DNA of 32,371 nucleotides from an uncultured Acidobacteriia bacterium (lineage in GTDB: Bacteria; Acidobacteriota; Terriglobia; Bryobacterales; Bryobacteraceae): the NCBI GenBank assembly GCA_903828455.1, contig CAIKMJ010000049.1:1-32371 (forward strand), written 5' to 3'. Below, piece after piece: positions 23,660 to 31,136 of the stretch (position 1 is its first letter; the number at the start of each line of letters is the position of its first letter). Made by a program: the position numbers and the translations under genes. The notes under the pieces are model-generated. The model saw only the letters and a program-made list of their open reading frames with translations, was not told the origin of the DNA and did not search any database.

Positions 23660-25387
23660 TCAGTACTCCACCCGCCGCACCACGCCGGAACTGTTCCCAA
23701 TGGCCGTCAGCGGCGGAGCGAATTCCACCGCCACCGGAACCGGTTTCATCGGACCGCATTTCAACGTCAGTTGTCCGCCATGCGCCGGCATCAGTTCCAC
23801 CGCCGCCGACATCGGCAGATCGAAGCCCGCTACTTTATTGCCGGCCAATTGCACCTGCAGCCGCGCCCCGGTTGTCCCGCAGTCGACGCCCATCGCCATC
23901 CCCGCCACCGCGGCCCGCTTTTCGCCCTTCCGCACCGCCGCCTCCGGCTTCGCCCGCGCTTCCAGAAATGCGGCCGTCTGCGCCGCACGCTTCAGCTCAA
24001 CCTCCGACTTCGCCCACTTTCGGCACGTCGCCAGATGCGCCCGCGCCGCTTCGAAGTCGCCCGTCTGCACGTAGGAAGTCGCCAGCCCGCAGAACACCGC
24101 CGTCGCCATTTCCGGCCGGATCTCGTCGATCGCCAGAAACGTCCGGATCGCGTCGTCGAACCGGCGCAGATCCATCCGCATCAGCCCCAGCGGCACCTCG
24201 GCATCCACAAAGCCAGGCTTCACCCGGACGGCTCGCTCCAATACCGTCACAGCCTTCGCCAGTTGCCCTTTGCGCTGCTCCAGTTGCGCCAGTTCCAGAC
24301 ACATGTACGGATCCTGCTCGCCCTCGTCAAAGGCCGTCTCGTATTCGGTGCGCTCGGCCTCCTCGTCCTTGCGCGCCTTCGCCAGATCGCCCCGCGCCCG
24401 CGCCACCCCGGCCCGCCCCGGATTGTCCCGCTCCAGCGCCTCCAGCGCCGCCCGTGCCTCAGTCTGCCTGCCCGTCATCGTCAGCAGATCCGCCTCGATC
24501 AGGCCGATCTCGAGGTCCGGCACCGCGCTCTGCTGCGGCTCCTCGCGGAACTTATCGGCCCGCGACTCGTACACCCGCCCCACCAGCTTCTTCCGTTTGA
24601 AATAGTTCTGCAGCTCCAGAAAGATCTGCGCCGTACTGCGCCCCCACGCCGCCTGCAGCGCCTCCGCCATCGTGCGCCCCGCATTCAGCTGATAAACAAA
24701 TTTCGGAAAGTTCGCCTGATACTCCGGCGCCAGATACAGCATGTGTACCAGCGCCCAGCTCTCGGCATAAAATATCCCGGCCCGCGCCGATTCGTTATAG
24801 ATCGGCGAAGCGCTTCCCACCGTTGCCAGCGTGTCCAGATCCAGCCACGCGCCCTTCGAAAGCGCCTCCACCCGGTCCGGAATCAGATCCCCCACCGCCG
24901 TTTCCCTGCCCATCGGCCGCAGCGTCGAATACACGTCCGCCCAGCCCTCGTTGAGCCACACCGGCAGCTTCAGTCCGCTGTGTCGCAGAATGAGGTGCAT
25001 GTACTCATGCATCGCGATGCCGAAATTATCCTGCGATTCCGGCCCCAGCACGATGTAATCCCGGTGCCCGCCGCTCGTGAAAAACGCCGTCGAGATCCGG
25101 TTCGGACTGTACCGCTGAAACTCCTCCGCGGTGCGGAAATCCACAATCCGCAGCGGCATTTCCGAAATCTGCCGCACCGGCGAAGCTTTCTGAAAGAAGC
25201 TCCGTACTTCTTCGAGCCGCGCCAGCAGTTCTTTCGCCTGCTTCGGCGCCGCCGTCGTGTAGAGATCGAGTTCCGGCGCGCTCACCCGGATCCATGGCTC
25301 GGCCGCCGCCGCCCCGCCGCAGCAAAACAGCGCGGCAAACGCCGTCAGCACGATTCCCGATCCTCGCCGGCTCACTGCCTTGATCAT
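23660..25387 (-). CDS. Exported MA-like gluzincin metallopeptidase with TPR repeats
   Basis: A 575-residue product taken from the ATG at 25387 (longer frame to 25408). It has a signal peptide (basic SRRGSG, hydrophobic AFAALFCCGGAAAA). The zinc site is intact: HEYMH (about 127-131) with the third ligand in LNEGWADVYS (Glu near 147), the Peptidase_MA-like gluzincin pattern. The Gly-rich GGHRDYIVLG before it is typical of this group. After about residue 275 the chain becomes helical repeats fitting TPR (for example AVTVLERAVRVKPGF), and the last 80 residues are beta-rich with a cysteine pair. Function in acidobacteria is unknown; it may process envelope proteins. A 14-nt repeat array separates it from purB, upstream on the same strand. 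Confidence 0.87.
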   Translation of the reverse strand: MIKAVSRRGSGIVLTAFAALFCCGGAAAAEPWIRVSAPELDLYTTAAPKQAKELLARLEEVRSFFQKASPVRQISEMPLRIVDFRTAEEFQRYSPNRISTAFFTSGGHRDYIVLGPESQDNFGIAMHEYMHLILRHSGLKLPVWLNEGWADVYSTLRPMGRETAVGDLIPDRVEALSKGAWLDLDTLATVGSASPIYNESARAGIFYAESWALVHMLYLAPEYQANFPKFVYQLNAGRTMAEALQAAWGRSTAQIFLELQNYFKRKKLVGRVYESRADKFREEPQQSAVPDLEIGLIEADLLTMTGRQTEARAALEALERDNPGRAGVARARGDLAKARKDEEAERTEYETAFDEGEQDPYMCLELAQLEQRKGQLAKAVTVLERAVRVKPGFVDAEVPLGLMRMDLRRFDDAIRTFLAIDEIRPEMATAVFCGLATSYVQTGDFEAARAHLATCRKWAKSEVELKRAAQTAAFLEARAKPEAAVRKGEKRAAVAGMAMGVDCGTTGARLQVQLAGNKVAGFDLPMSAAVELMPAHGGQLTLKCGPMKPVPVAVEFAPPLTAIGNSSGVVRRVEY

Positions 25388-25418
25388 AGCCCGCGTTCGA
25401 TCCGCCAACCCGGCTTAT

Positions 25419-25499
25419 TTCTGTGTGCCCGGCTTCTGTGTGCCCGGGCTCAGACTGCCGGTTTCAACCCACCGGCTTCAGCCCGCCGGCTTCAGCCGC
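25419..25499. repeat. Two short tandem repeats between purB and the MA-like peptidase gene
   Basis: Two copies of ttctgtgtgcccgg (25419-25432, 25434-25447), then three 14-nt units of the type ccggcttcagcccg (25458-25471, 25472-25485, 25486-25499) that run into the purB 3' end. Confidence 0.8.
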
Positions 25500-26805
25500 G
25501 CCCAAAGACGCGCTCGAAAATCGCCCCCACGTGCTTCAGCTGCCGTTCGAGCGAAAACGTCTCCTGCAGCTTCTCGCGGCTCACCAGCTTCCCGATCTCC
25601 GGGTCCGCCTCGATCGCCGCGCGGAAGTCTCCCTCCGTGTCCCAGGCGTGCATCGCATGCGCCTGCACCACCCGGTACGCATCCTCGCGCAGCATCCCCG
25701 CCGACGCCAGATCCAGCAACAGCTGGCCGGAGAACACCAGGCCCTTCGTCAGGTCCACGTTGCGCCGCATCCGCTCCGGATAAACGAACATCCGGTCCAC
25801 CAGGCTCGTCGTCTTGTCCAGCAGATAGTCCGCCAGAATCGTCGAATCCGGCAGAATCACGCGCTCCACCGAGGAGTGCGAAATGTCCCGCTCATGCCAC
25901 AGCGCAATGTCTTCGAACGCCGCCTGCACGTTCGCCCGCACCACGCGCGCCAGCCCGCAGATCTGTTCGCTCACAATCGGATTCTTCTTGTGCGGCATCG
26001 CCGACGAGCCCTTCTGCCCCTTGGCGAAGTACTCGCTCGCCTCCCGCACCTCGGTCCGCTGCAGATGCCGCACTTCCAGCGCAATCTTCTCAAGGCCCGC
26101 CGTCAGACTCGCCAGCGACGCCACGAAGTACGCATGCCGGTCCCGCTGAATCACCTGCGACGCCACCGGCGCCGGCCGCAGCCCCAGCCGCGCGCAGATC
26201 TTCTCTTCCACGTCCGGCCCGATGTGGGCAAACGTCCCCACCGCGCCCGAAATCTTGCCCACCAGCAGATCGTCCGCCGCCGCCTCAATCCGCTTCTGAT
26301 TCCGCCCGGCTTCTTCGTACCAGATCGCCAGCTTCAGCCCGAACGTAATCGGCTCGGCATGAATCCCGTGGGTGCGCCCGATCTGCACCGCGTCTTTAAA
26401 CTCGAACGCGCGCCGCTTCAGCACCTCGCGCAGCTTCGCCACGCCTTCCAGCACGATCTTCGCCGCCTGCCGCAGCTGCAGCGCCTGCGCCGTGTCCACC
26501 ACGTCGTTCGACGTCATGCCGTAGTGGAACCACCGCGACGCCTCCGGATGCCCGGCCGCCGCCATCGCTTCCGCCACCGCCGTGGTAAACGCAATCACAT
26601 CGTGCCGCGTCTCGGCTTCAATCTCAAAGATGCGCGGCACGCTGAAGCCCGCATGCTGCCGCAGCAGCCTCGCGTCTTCGCGCGGCACCACGCCCAGCTC
26701 GGCCAGTGTTTCGCTCGCCGCCAGTTCCACTTCCAGCCACTGCCGGAATCTGTTCTCGTCGCTCCAGACCGCGCCCATCGCGGCCCGTGTATATCGGGGA
26801 ATCAA
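25492..26805 (-). CDS. purB: Adenylosuccinate lyase
   Basis: A 437-residue protein of the fumarase/aspartase superfamily that catalyses two steps of purine synthesis (SAICAR to AICAR, adenylosuccinate to AMP). It has MIPRYTR at the N-terminus, GMTSNDVVDTAQALQ (about 96-110), RTHG with His146, and the flexible signature loop GSSAMPHKKNP (266-276) with the catalytic serine. Length suits the B. subtilis-type enzyme. The start is a TTG at 26805 with GAGG ten bases upstream, overlapping the preceding stop as TTGA; it matches the conserved N-terminus and no ATG fits better. Coupling ties it to the upstream MBL hydrolase gene. Confidence 0.96.
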   Translation of the reverse strand: MIPRYTRAAMGAVWSDENRFRQWLEVELAASETLAELGVVPREDARLLRQHAGFSVPRIFEIEAETRHDVIAFTTAVAEAMAAAGHPEASRWFHYGMTSNDVVDTAQALQLRQAAKIVLEGVAKLREVLKRRAFEFKDAVQIGRTHGIHAEPITFGLKLAIWYEEAGRNQKRIEAAADDLLVGKISGAVGTFAHIGPDVEEKICARLGLRPAPVASQVIQRDRHAYFVASLASLTAGLEKIALEVRHLQRTEVREASEYFAKGQKGSSAMPHKKNPIVSEQICGLARVVRANVQAAFEDIALWHERDISHSSVERVILPDSTILADYLLDKTTSLVDRMFVYPERMRRNVDLTKGLVFSGQLLLDLASAGMLREDAYRVVQAHAMHAWDTEGDFRAAIEADPEIGKLVSREKLQETFSLERQLKHVGAIFERVFGRG

Positions 26806-27611
26806 TACGTGAAAACCTCAGTCCGTGCGTTTTGTTGCGCAATGATCAGCTTCGGCTCCATGCCGCGCCGCTCCAGCGCCTGCGCCGCGCCCATCCGGAC
26901 AATCTCCGGATGATTGTTCTGCTCGCTCAAATGTCCTAAAACCAGCTGCTGTACATCGACGTCCAGATCCGTCTGCAGATAGTCGAACGTATTCGCATTC
27001 GATAAATGCCCGTTGCGGCTCATCACCCGCTGCTTCACGCTCCACGGATACGGCCCCACCCGCAGCATGTCCAGATCGTGGTTCGATTCGAGCAGCAGCA
27101 CCTGCACCTGCCGCAAATGCACCCGGATCGAATCCGGCATGTACCCCAGATCGGTCGCAATCCCGATCTTGATTCCCTCCGCCCGCAGACAGAATCCCAC
27201 CGGATCCACCGCGTCGTGCGGAATCGTGAAACTCTCCACCCCCACATCGCCCACCGTCCAGCCCGACCCGGCCTGAAACGCTTCCACCGGAACCTCTTCC
27301 ATCGGCTTGCCGTCCGCCCCGGACCAGTCCAGCTGCGGCGCCGTCAGCTTCGAAACAAAAACCCGCAGCGGTTTCGCGCCCTTCTTCTTCGCCCGCGCCC
27401 GCACCAGCCGCGCCAGTCCCGCTATATGATCCGAATGTTCGTGGGTGATGAGGACCGCATCCAGATCGTCCGGCGTTTCGCCAATCTCCGCCAGCCGCTT
27501 CGTCAGTTCGCGCACGCTCAGACCCGCGTCAATCAGCACACGCGTCTTCGACGTTGCCAGGAACGACGAATTGCCCGAACTCCCGCTGGCCAGCACGCAG
27601 AAACGGACGAT
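26802..27611 (-). CDS. YycJ/WalJ-type metallo-beta-lactamase-fold hydrolase, probable non-canonical start
   Basis: About 270 residues. The product opens with RFCVLASGSSGNSSFL, typical of YycJ-like MBL proteins, and holds HEHSDHIAGL as the two-metal HxHxDH motif, later IPHDAVDPVGF, ATDLGYM, ESNHDLDM and the terminal GHLSEQNN. Relatives are cytoplasmic phosphodiesterases/exonucleases. The start is odd: no ATG, GTG or TTG lies at the conserved N-terminus. The only in-frame canonical start is a TTG at 27677, inside the mdh terminator hairpin and without a Shine-Dalgarno. A GAGAGG is placed 8 nt before an ATC at 27611, so I take ATC as the likeliest start. An ATT at 27617 is the alternative. It is coupled to purB downstream. 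Confidence 0.87.
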   Translation of the reverse strand: MVRFCVLASGSSGNSSFLATSKTRVLIDAGLSVRELTKRLAEIGETPDDLDAVLITHEHSDHIAGLARLVRARAKKKGAKPLRVFVSKLTAPQLDWSGADGKPMEEVPVEAFQAGSGWTVGDVGVESFTIPHDAVDPVGFCLRAEGIKIGIATDLGYMPDSIRVHLRQVQVLLLESNHDLDMLRVGPYPWSVKQRVMSRNGHLSNANTFDYLQTDLDVDVQQLVLGHLSEQNNHPEIVRMGAAQALERRGMEPKLIIAQQNARTEVFTY

Positions 27612-27644
27612 GACAATTTCCTCTCGATTTGTTTTAACACGAAA

Positions 27645-27674
27645 CGGGAGTGCGAACCGAAGCCCGCACTCCCG
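27645..27674 (-). terminator. Intrinsic terminator-like hairpin after mdh
   Basis: Perfect 10-bp stem (CGGGAGTGCG / CGCACTCCCG) with a 10-nt loop, followed on the minus strand by a modest T-rich stretch (TTTCGTGTT). It lies about 25 bases past the mdh stop, so it probably separates mdh from the MBL gene. Confidence 0.65.
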
Positions 27675-27697
27675 CAAAAAGTACCGGCGCTGAAAAA

Positions 27698-28636
27698 CTA
27701 CGCCGCCATCTTGGCTTTAATGACGTCGACCAGTTCCTTCACCGCCGCGGCGCTCTTGTGCAGCGCGGCCGTTTCCGAATCGGTCAGCTTCAGTTCGTAG
27801 ACCTTCTCGATGCCGTTCGCGCCCAGCTTGCAGGGCACGCCGACAAACAGACCGTTGATGCCGTATTCGCCTTCCAGATACGCGGCGCACGGCAGAACTT
27901 TCTTCTTGTCCCGCAGGATCGATTCCGCCATCTCGACAGCCGAAGCCGACGGAGCATAATACGCGCTGCCCGTCTTCAGATACTTCACGATCTCCGCGCC
28001 GCCGTTGGCCGTGCGCGAAACGATCTCGGCGAGCCGTGCTTCCGGAATCAGTTCCGTCAGCGGGATACCGGCCACGTTCGAAAGACGCACCAGCGGCACC
28101 ATCGTGTCGCCATGGCCGCCCATCACCACCGCCGTCACGTTCTCCACCGAAACATTCAGTTCCTGCGCGATGAACGTGCGGAAACGCGCCGAATCGAGCA
28201 CGCCGGCCATACCGATCACGCGGTTCTTCGGGAACTTCGACACCATGTGCGCAACCTGCGCCATCGCATCCAGCGGATTGGTCACCACAATGATGATCGC
28301 GTTCGGCGAAGCCGCCACCGTCTGTTCGGTCGCGGTCTTGACCACTTCGTAGTTGGCGAGCAGCAAATCGTCGCGGCTCATGCCCGGCTTGCGCGGGAAA
28401 CCAGCCGTGATGATCACCACGTCCGAACCGGCCGTGGGGCCGTAATCGTTCGCGCCCGTGATGGAAACGTCGTAACCTTCCACCGGCCCGGCCTGCGCGA
28501 GGTCCAGACCCTTGCCCTGCGGAACCCCTTCGGCCACGTCCACGAGGACGATGTCGCCCAGTTCCTTCTTCGCCGCCCAGACGGCACAATTGGCCCCGAC
28601 ATTACCGGCGCCCACAACTGTAATCTTATTTCGCAA
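27698..28636 (-). CDS. mdh: Malate dehydrogenase (LDH-like)
   Basis: A 312-residue LDH-like NAD-dependent malate dehydrogenase that interconverts malate and oxaloacetate in the TCA cycle, cytoplasmic. Visible: GAGNVGAN (9-16) nucleotide loop; D34 at the end of strand beta-2, favouring NAD; R82 and R88 in [12 protein letters not shown], the malate-type substrate arginines (LDH has Gln at the first); VTNPLD near 118-123; catalytic His175 in GGHGDTMV. It starts at a TTG at 28636 with AAAGGA nine bases upstream; this is the right start because the Rossmann strand follows at once. The leader carries a 16-nt direct repeat and a TATACT -10-like box. Confidence 0.96.
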   Translation of the reverse strand: MRNKITVVGAGNVGANCAVWAAKKELGDIVLVDVAEGVPQGKGLDLAQAGPVEGYDVSITGANDYGPTAGSDVVIITAGFPRKPGMSRDDLLLANYEVVKTATEQTVAASPNAIIIVVTNPLDAMAQVAHMVSKFPKNRVIGMAGVLDSARFRTFIAQELNVSVENVTAVVMGGHGDTMVPLVRLSNVAGIPLTELIPEARLAEIVSRTANGGAEIVKYLKTGSAYYAPSASAVEMAESILRDKKKVLPCAAYLEGEYGINGLFVGVPCKLGANGIEKVYELKLTDSETAALHKSAAAVKELVDVIKAKMAA

Positions 28637-28645
28637 TTCTGCTGA

Positions 28646-28651
28646 TCCTTT
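28646..28651 (-). promoter_or_regulatory. Shine-Dalgarno fixing the TTG start of mdh
   Basis: AAAGGA on the minus strand, nine bases before the TTG at 28636. It supports TTG initiation where no ATG is near. Confidence 0.75.
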
Positions 28652-28666
28652 CGCGTGGAAAAAATG

Positions 28667-28698
28667 ATGCCCTGCTGGAAAAATGCCCTACCGGAAAA
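28667..28698. repeat. 16-bp imperfect direct repeat in the mdh leader
   Basis: Adjacent copies atgccctgctggaaaa and atgccctaccggaaaa match at 14 of 16 positions. They lie between the putative -10 box and the ribosome-binding site of mdh, so they would be in the mRNA leader. Confidence 0.8.
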
Positions 28699-28703
28699 AG
28701 ATC

Positions 28704-28734
28704 AGTATATCGCCCGTCGTTGTGGCGCCGGCAA
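28704..28734 (-). promoter_or_regulatory. Putative mdh promoter
   Basis: On the minus strand TTGCCG (28734-28729) is followed after 19 nt by TATACT (28709-28704). The -10 box is strong (5/6), the spacing is long. Its leader would contain the 16-nt repeat. Confidence 0.35.
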
Positions 28735-28756
28735 TGCCGATGCAATCGCTTCCCGA

Positions 28757-28939
28757 TTAGTGGCTGTCGCCGTCGTGGTCGGCGTCTCCGCCGGCCGCCG
28801 CCAGCGCCTTCGCACTGATCTGTACCGTATCCTGCGGAGCCGCCGCCGCGGACTGCTTTGCCGCCTGCCCCGCCCCGGCCGTCTGCCCGTACAACGCAGC
28901 CGCCGTAACACCTGAACCTGCCGATACCGATGACAGCAT
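28757..28939 (-). CDS. Small hypothetical protein (60 aa) with an acidic DxDxDG-like tail
   Basis: The ATG at 28939 is chosen because GGAGG lies 8 nt upstream (28948-28952); a longer start at 28954 has no such site. The 60-residue product is Ala/Gly/Ser-rich, contains a DTVQISAKALAAAG motif, and ends in a DADHDGDSH acidic/histidine stretch. The DTV.(I/L)S..A(K/L)A type of motif is seen in many small bacterial proteins of unknown role, and the tail could bind a metal such as calcium. There is no membrane span or signal peptide. Good codon phase and ribosome-binding site make it a real gene, but no function can be given. It lies between a small basic protein gene and mdh on the same strand. Confidence 0.7.
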   Translation of the reverse strand: MLSSVSAGSGVTAAALYGQTAGAGQAAKQSAAAAPQDTVQISAKALAAAGGDADHDGDSH

Positions 28940-28947
28940 CTGGAAAA

Positions 28948-28952
28948 CCTCC
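28948..28952 (-). promoter_or_regulatory. Shine-Dalgarno fixing the start of the 60-aa protein
   Basis: GGAGG on the minus strand, spaced 8 nt from the ATG at 28939. An upstream in-frame ATG at 28954 lies before this site, so it is unlikely to be used. Confidence 0.75.
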
Positions 28953-28983
28953 ATTGTTCGTTTCGGCGAAATCGGAGAAATGT

Positions 28984-29148
28984 TTAAGTGTTGTCGGGAT
29001 TCTCTTCGGCCAGCGGGTCTTTCCTGTATTTGGACTTCCGCTCGCTCTTCGGCGTAATCACCTGCGCCGGCTTCACGCGCCCCACCCGCTCACGGGCGAT
29101 CGCGCGCACTTCCTTCGGCGCATTGAACGGCTTTTGCTTCTTCGCCAC
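28984..29148 (-). CDS. Small basic hypothetical protein (54 aa)
   Basis: Taken from the GTG at 29148, 17 bases past the lpxC stop, with AAGGG about 13 bases upstream. The open frame runs much further up, but that part is antisense-like sequence inside lpxC. The product is strongly basic (many Lys/Arg; VAKKQKPFNAPKEVRAIAR near the start) and ends with an acidic LAEENPDN. Small Lys-rich proteins of this kind near envelope genes are common in acidobacteria and unassigned. It is probably soluble and could bind nucleic acid. Position suggests co-transcription with lpxC. Confidence 0.68.
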   Translation of the reverse strand: MAKKQKPFNAPKEVRAIARERVGRVKPAQVITPKSERKSKYRKDPLAEENPDNT

Positions 29149-29165
29149 GGCGATATTTATTACCC

Positions 29166-30053
29166 TTATCCAACCAGCGCCGCGGCCACCCGCCCCGCCA
29201 TCTCGTCGAACGTCAGCACTTCGTACAACGACGGATCGGCCATGATCTTCGCCACCAGCGCCGCATGCATCGCATGTCCCGCCCGTTCCGCAATCACGTG
29301 TCCGATAATCGGCCGCCCCACCAGCGCCAGGTCCCCGATCAGGTCCAGCGCCTTGTGCCGGCAGCACTCATCGGGAAACCGCAGCCCTTCCGGATTCAGC
29401 ACTCCGGTCCGCGTAAAACACACCGCCGACTCCAGCGACGCCCCGCGTATCAGCCCCATCTCCCGCATCTGCGCCAGTTCGTGCTCAAACCCGAACGTCC
29501 GCGCCGGCGCCAGTTCTTTCGCATACCGCTCCGGCGTCACTTCCATTTCGAGCGACTGTTTGCCGATCGGCTCCGGAAAATCGATCTCGCACGTCAGCCG
29601 GAACGCCTCGTCCGGCAGAATCGAAATCCGCTTCTTCCCGTCCTCCACCGTCACCGTCTTCCGGATCTTCAGGTACTTCCGCTGCCGCTTCAGTTCCCGC
29701 ACGCCGCTGGCGCGCAGCAGTTCCACAAACGGCCTGCCGCTGCCGTCCACAATCGGCACTTCCAGATTGTCCAGTTCGACAAACACGTTGTCGATGCCGA
29801 AACTGTACAGCGTGCTCAGCAGATGTTCGGTCGTTGAAATCAGCACGCCCTGCCGCATCAGGCTCGTCGCATAGCTCACGCGCGCCACATGCTTCCAGCT
29901 CGCCGCCACCGGAAAGAACTCGAGGTCCGAGCGCCGGAACACAATCCCGGTTCCCGCCGGCGCCGGCGTGATCCGCATGTGGACCGGAGCGCCGCTGTGC
30001 AAACCCACCCCGCTCACCTCGCAGGGCCGCTGGATCGTTGTCTCGAATCGCAT
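29166..30053 (-). CDS. lpxC: UDP-3-O-acyl-N-acetylglucosamine deacetylase
   Basis: A 295-residue zinc deacetylase that carries out the committed step of lipid A synthesis in the cytoplasm. Zinc ligands are in place: His77 in STTEHLLS, and His233 and Asp237 in CCRHKALDLIGDL. His260 in ERAGHAMHAAL is the catalytic histidine, and VDGSGRPF (about 102-109) is conserved. The N-terminal VSGVGLHSG is typical. Length fits the single-domain-pair enzyme. It shows that the organism makes lipid A. The neighbouring lpx genes (lpxD, fabZ, lpxA) are not here; the downstream genes are two small unknown proteins. Confidence 0.96.
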   Translation of the reverse strand: MRFETTIQRPCEVSGVGLHSGAPVHMRITPAPAGTGIVFRRSDLEFFPVAASWKHVARVSYATSLMRQGVLISTTEHLLSTLYSFGIDNVFVELDNLEVPIVDGSGRPFVELLRASGVRELKRQRKYLKIRKTVTVEDGKKRISILPDEAFRLTCEIDFPEPIGKQSLEMEVTPERYAKELAPARTFGFEHELAQMREMGLIRGASLESAVCFTRTGVLNPEGLRFPDECCRHKALDLIGDLALVGRPIIGHVIAERAGHAMHAALVAKIMADPSLYEVLTFDEMAGRVAAALVG

Positions 30054-30235
30054 CTCTTATTATCCTACCCGTATGCCATCACCGAGTTGCGTAAATCTTT
30101 GAATCTAAGCCAGTAAGACATTCCACAGTGTGACCGGCGAGCCACACTTTGCGGCGTACTGACCACGATTTAACGACAAAACCCCGCGCGCCGGTGCGGA
30201 ACGGCTCGCGGCGTGACGCTCCCGGACCCGCAACC

Positions 30236-30303
30236 CGCCTGACCAGCCCGCCCGCCAGACCAGTTGGCCCGCCTCTCCAGCCGCCCCGCCTGACCAGCCG
30301 CCC
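30236..30303. repeat. Four degenerate 17-bp tandem repeats upstream of the DUF6152 gene
   Basis: Units at 30236-30252, 30253-30269, 30270-30286 and 30287-30303, of the type cgcctgaccagccgccc. The first and fourth are nearly identical. The unit shares a CTGA..CCAGCC core and 17-nt period with the array at 23590. Confidence 0.85.
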
Positions 30304-30548
30304 CGCTTTCCTGGTGGCAACGAAGCGTGCGTTCGCCGCCCCGTTCTTTTGCGTGGCGCCGCCAACTCCCGCAGCGCACCGCCCACTTGCCTTGCCGCGC
30401 GGCGGCCAGCCTGCAGATCGCAGCTCCGGACGCCGGAAGCCCGCGTTTTCGGCGGTACACCGGCCCCGCTAAGGGAGCGACGTGCATCCTGTTCCGCCCG
30501 GCTTCCCGGCATGGAGCGGGCCCAACGGATCCACGCCGGCTGCGACGC

Positions 30549-30577
30549 TTGACACCAGGTTGCCAATCAGATACAAA
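30549..30577 (+). promoter_or_regulatory. Sigma-70-type promoter of the DUF6152 gene
   Basis: A perfect TTGACA (30549-30554) is followed after 17 nt by TACAAA (30572-30577, 4/6). The predicted leader is about 37 nt and ends in GAGGAG before the ATG at 30621. Confidence 0.6.
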
Positions 30578-30620
30578 ACAAAGTGGCTTCGGGGATATCC
30601 CGCAGCTTCAGAGGAGATTC

Positions 30621-31046
30621 ATGAGAGCTAAATTGAGCGCCTTTGCGGCTATTCTGGTGCTGGGCATAATGCCCGCCGCATTGACGGCACACCACGGCAA
30701 TGCGCTGTACGATTCGGGCAAACCGATTACCGTCAGCGGCACGGTAGCGGGCTGGCTGTGGGCCAATCCGCACTGCCTGCTGGATTTCGACGTGAAGGAC
30801 GAAAGCGGTAAAGTGGTTCGCTGGGAAGCAGAAACATCGGCCTCGCCGCTGATGGTGAACGCCGGATGGAGCCGCCGGATGTTCAAGGAAGGCGATCAGG
30901 TCACCGTGACGATGATCCCTGCCAAGGACGGTTCGCCGATCGGCCGAATGTCGAAAGTCGTGCTGAACGGCAAGACCTTCAGCGCCAACGGAGCCCCGGC
31001 GGGCGGCGGTGGCAAGGGCGGCGACAAGAAGGACGACGGCAAGTAG
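30621..31046 (+). CDS. DUF6152 family exported protein
   Basis: A 141-residue product from the ATG at 30621, with GAGGAG five bases upstream. It has a signal peptide (basic MRAK, then AFAAILVLGIMPAALTA, cut before HHGN). The mature part has the DUF6152 pattern from memory: HHG..LYD at the start, ITVSGTVAGWLWANPHCLLDFDV, WEAETS, and a terminal beta segment. This family is a small OB-like fold protein of unknown function, common in acidobacteria and proteobacteria. The last 20 residues are a Gly/Lys/Asp-rich tail likely to be disordered. Convergent with the next gene, sharing a terminator. Confidence 0.88.
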   Translation: MRAKLSAFAAILVLGIMPAALTAHHGNALYDSGKPITVSGTVAGWLWANPHCLLDFDVKDESGKVVRWEAETSASPLMVNAGWSRRMFKEGDQVTVTMIPAKDGSPIGRMSKVVLNGKTFSANGAPAGGGGKGGDKKDDGK

Positions 31047-31070
31047 TCGGCAGCCAGAATCCAAAAACAC

Positions 31071-31121
31071 AAGGGCGGCGGATTGGATGACCCGGTTGGT
31101 CATCCGTCCGCCGCCCTTTTT
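31071..31121. terminator. Bidirectional intrinsic terminator between convergent genes
   Basis: A long GC-rich inverted repeat (aagggcggcgga ... tccgccgccctt, with inner ggatgacc / ggtcatcc arms) is followed by a T-run on the plus strand and preceded by an A-rich stretch, so it can stop transcription from both sides: the DUF6152 gene and the minus-strand gene at 31137. Confidence 0.92.
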
Positions 31122-31136
31122 CATTCCCGTTGCCCT

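Larger units (their letters stand above)
30054..30620. other. 567-bp non-coding gap between lpxC and the DUF6152 gene
   Basis: The gap holds the lpxC upstream region, the 17-nt repeats (30236-30303) and the promoter of the DUF6152 gene. Open frames crossing it (30105-30566 on the minus strand and the upstream half of a plus-strand frame) have repeat-driven composition and no recognisable protein pattern. No RNA gene was recognised. Confidence 0.6.

Noticed and set aside
23771-25783. 670-codon open frame on the plus strand
   Set aside because: It is antisense to the MA-like peptidase and purB; Arg/Pro/His-rich with no domain pattern.
28984-29367. 127-codon version of the small basic protein
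   Set aside because: The first 73 codons lie within lpxC in another frame and are Gly/Arg-rich shadow; the GTG at 29148 follows the lpxC stop.
30105-30566. 153-codon open frame on the minus strand in the lpxC-DUF6152 gap
   Set aside because: Its content comes from the 17-nt repeats; no ribosome site or family pattern.
30327-31046. Longer 239-codon version of the DUF6152 gene
   Set aside because: The ATG at 30621 has GAGGAG and a signal peptide directly after it; a promoter (30549-30577) lies inside the extension.
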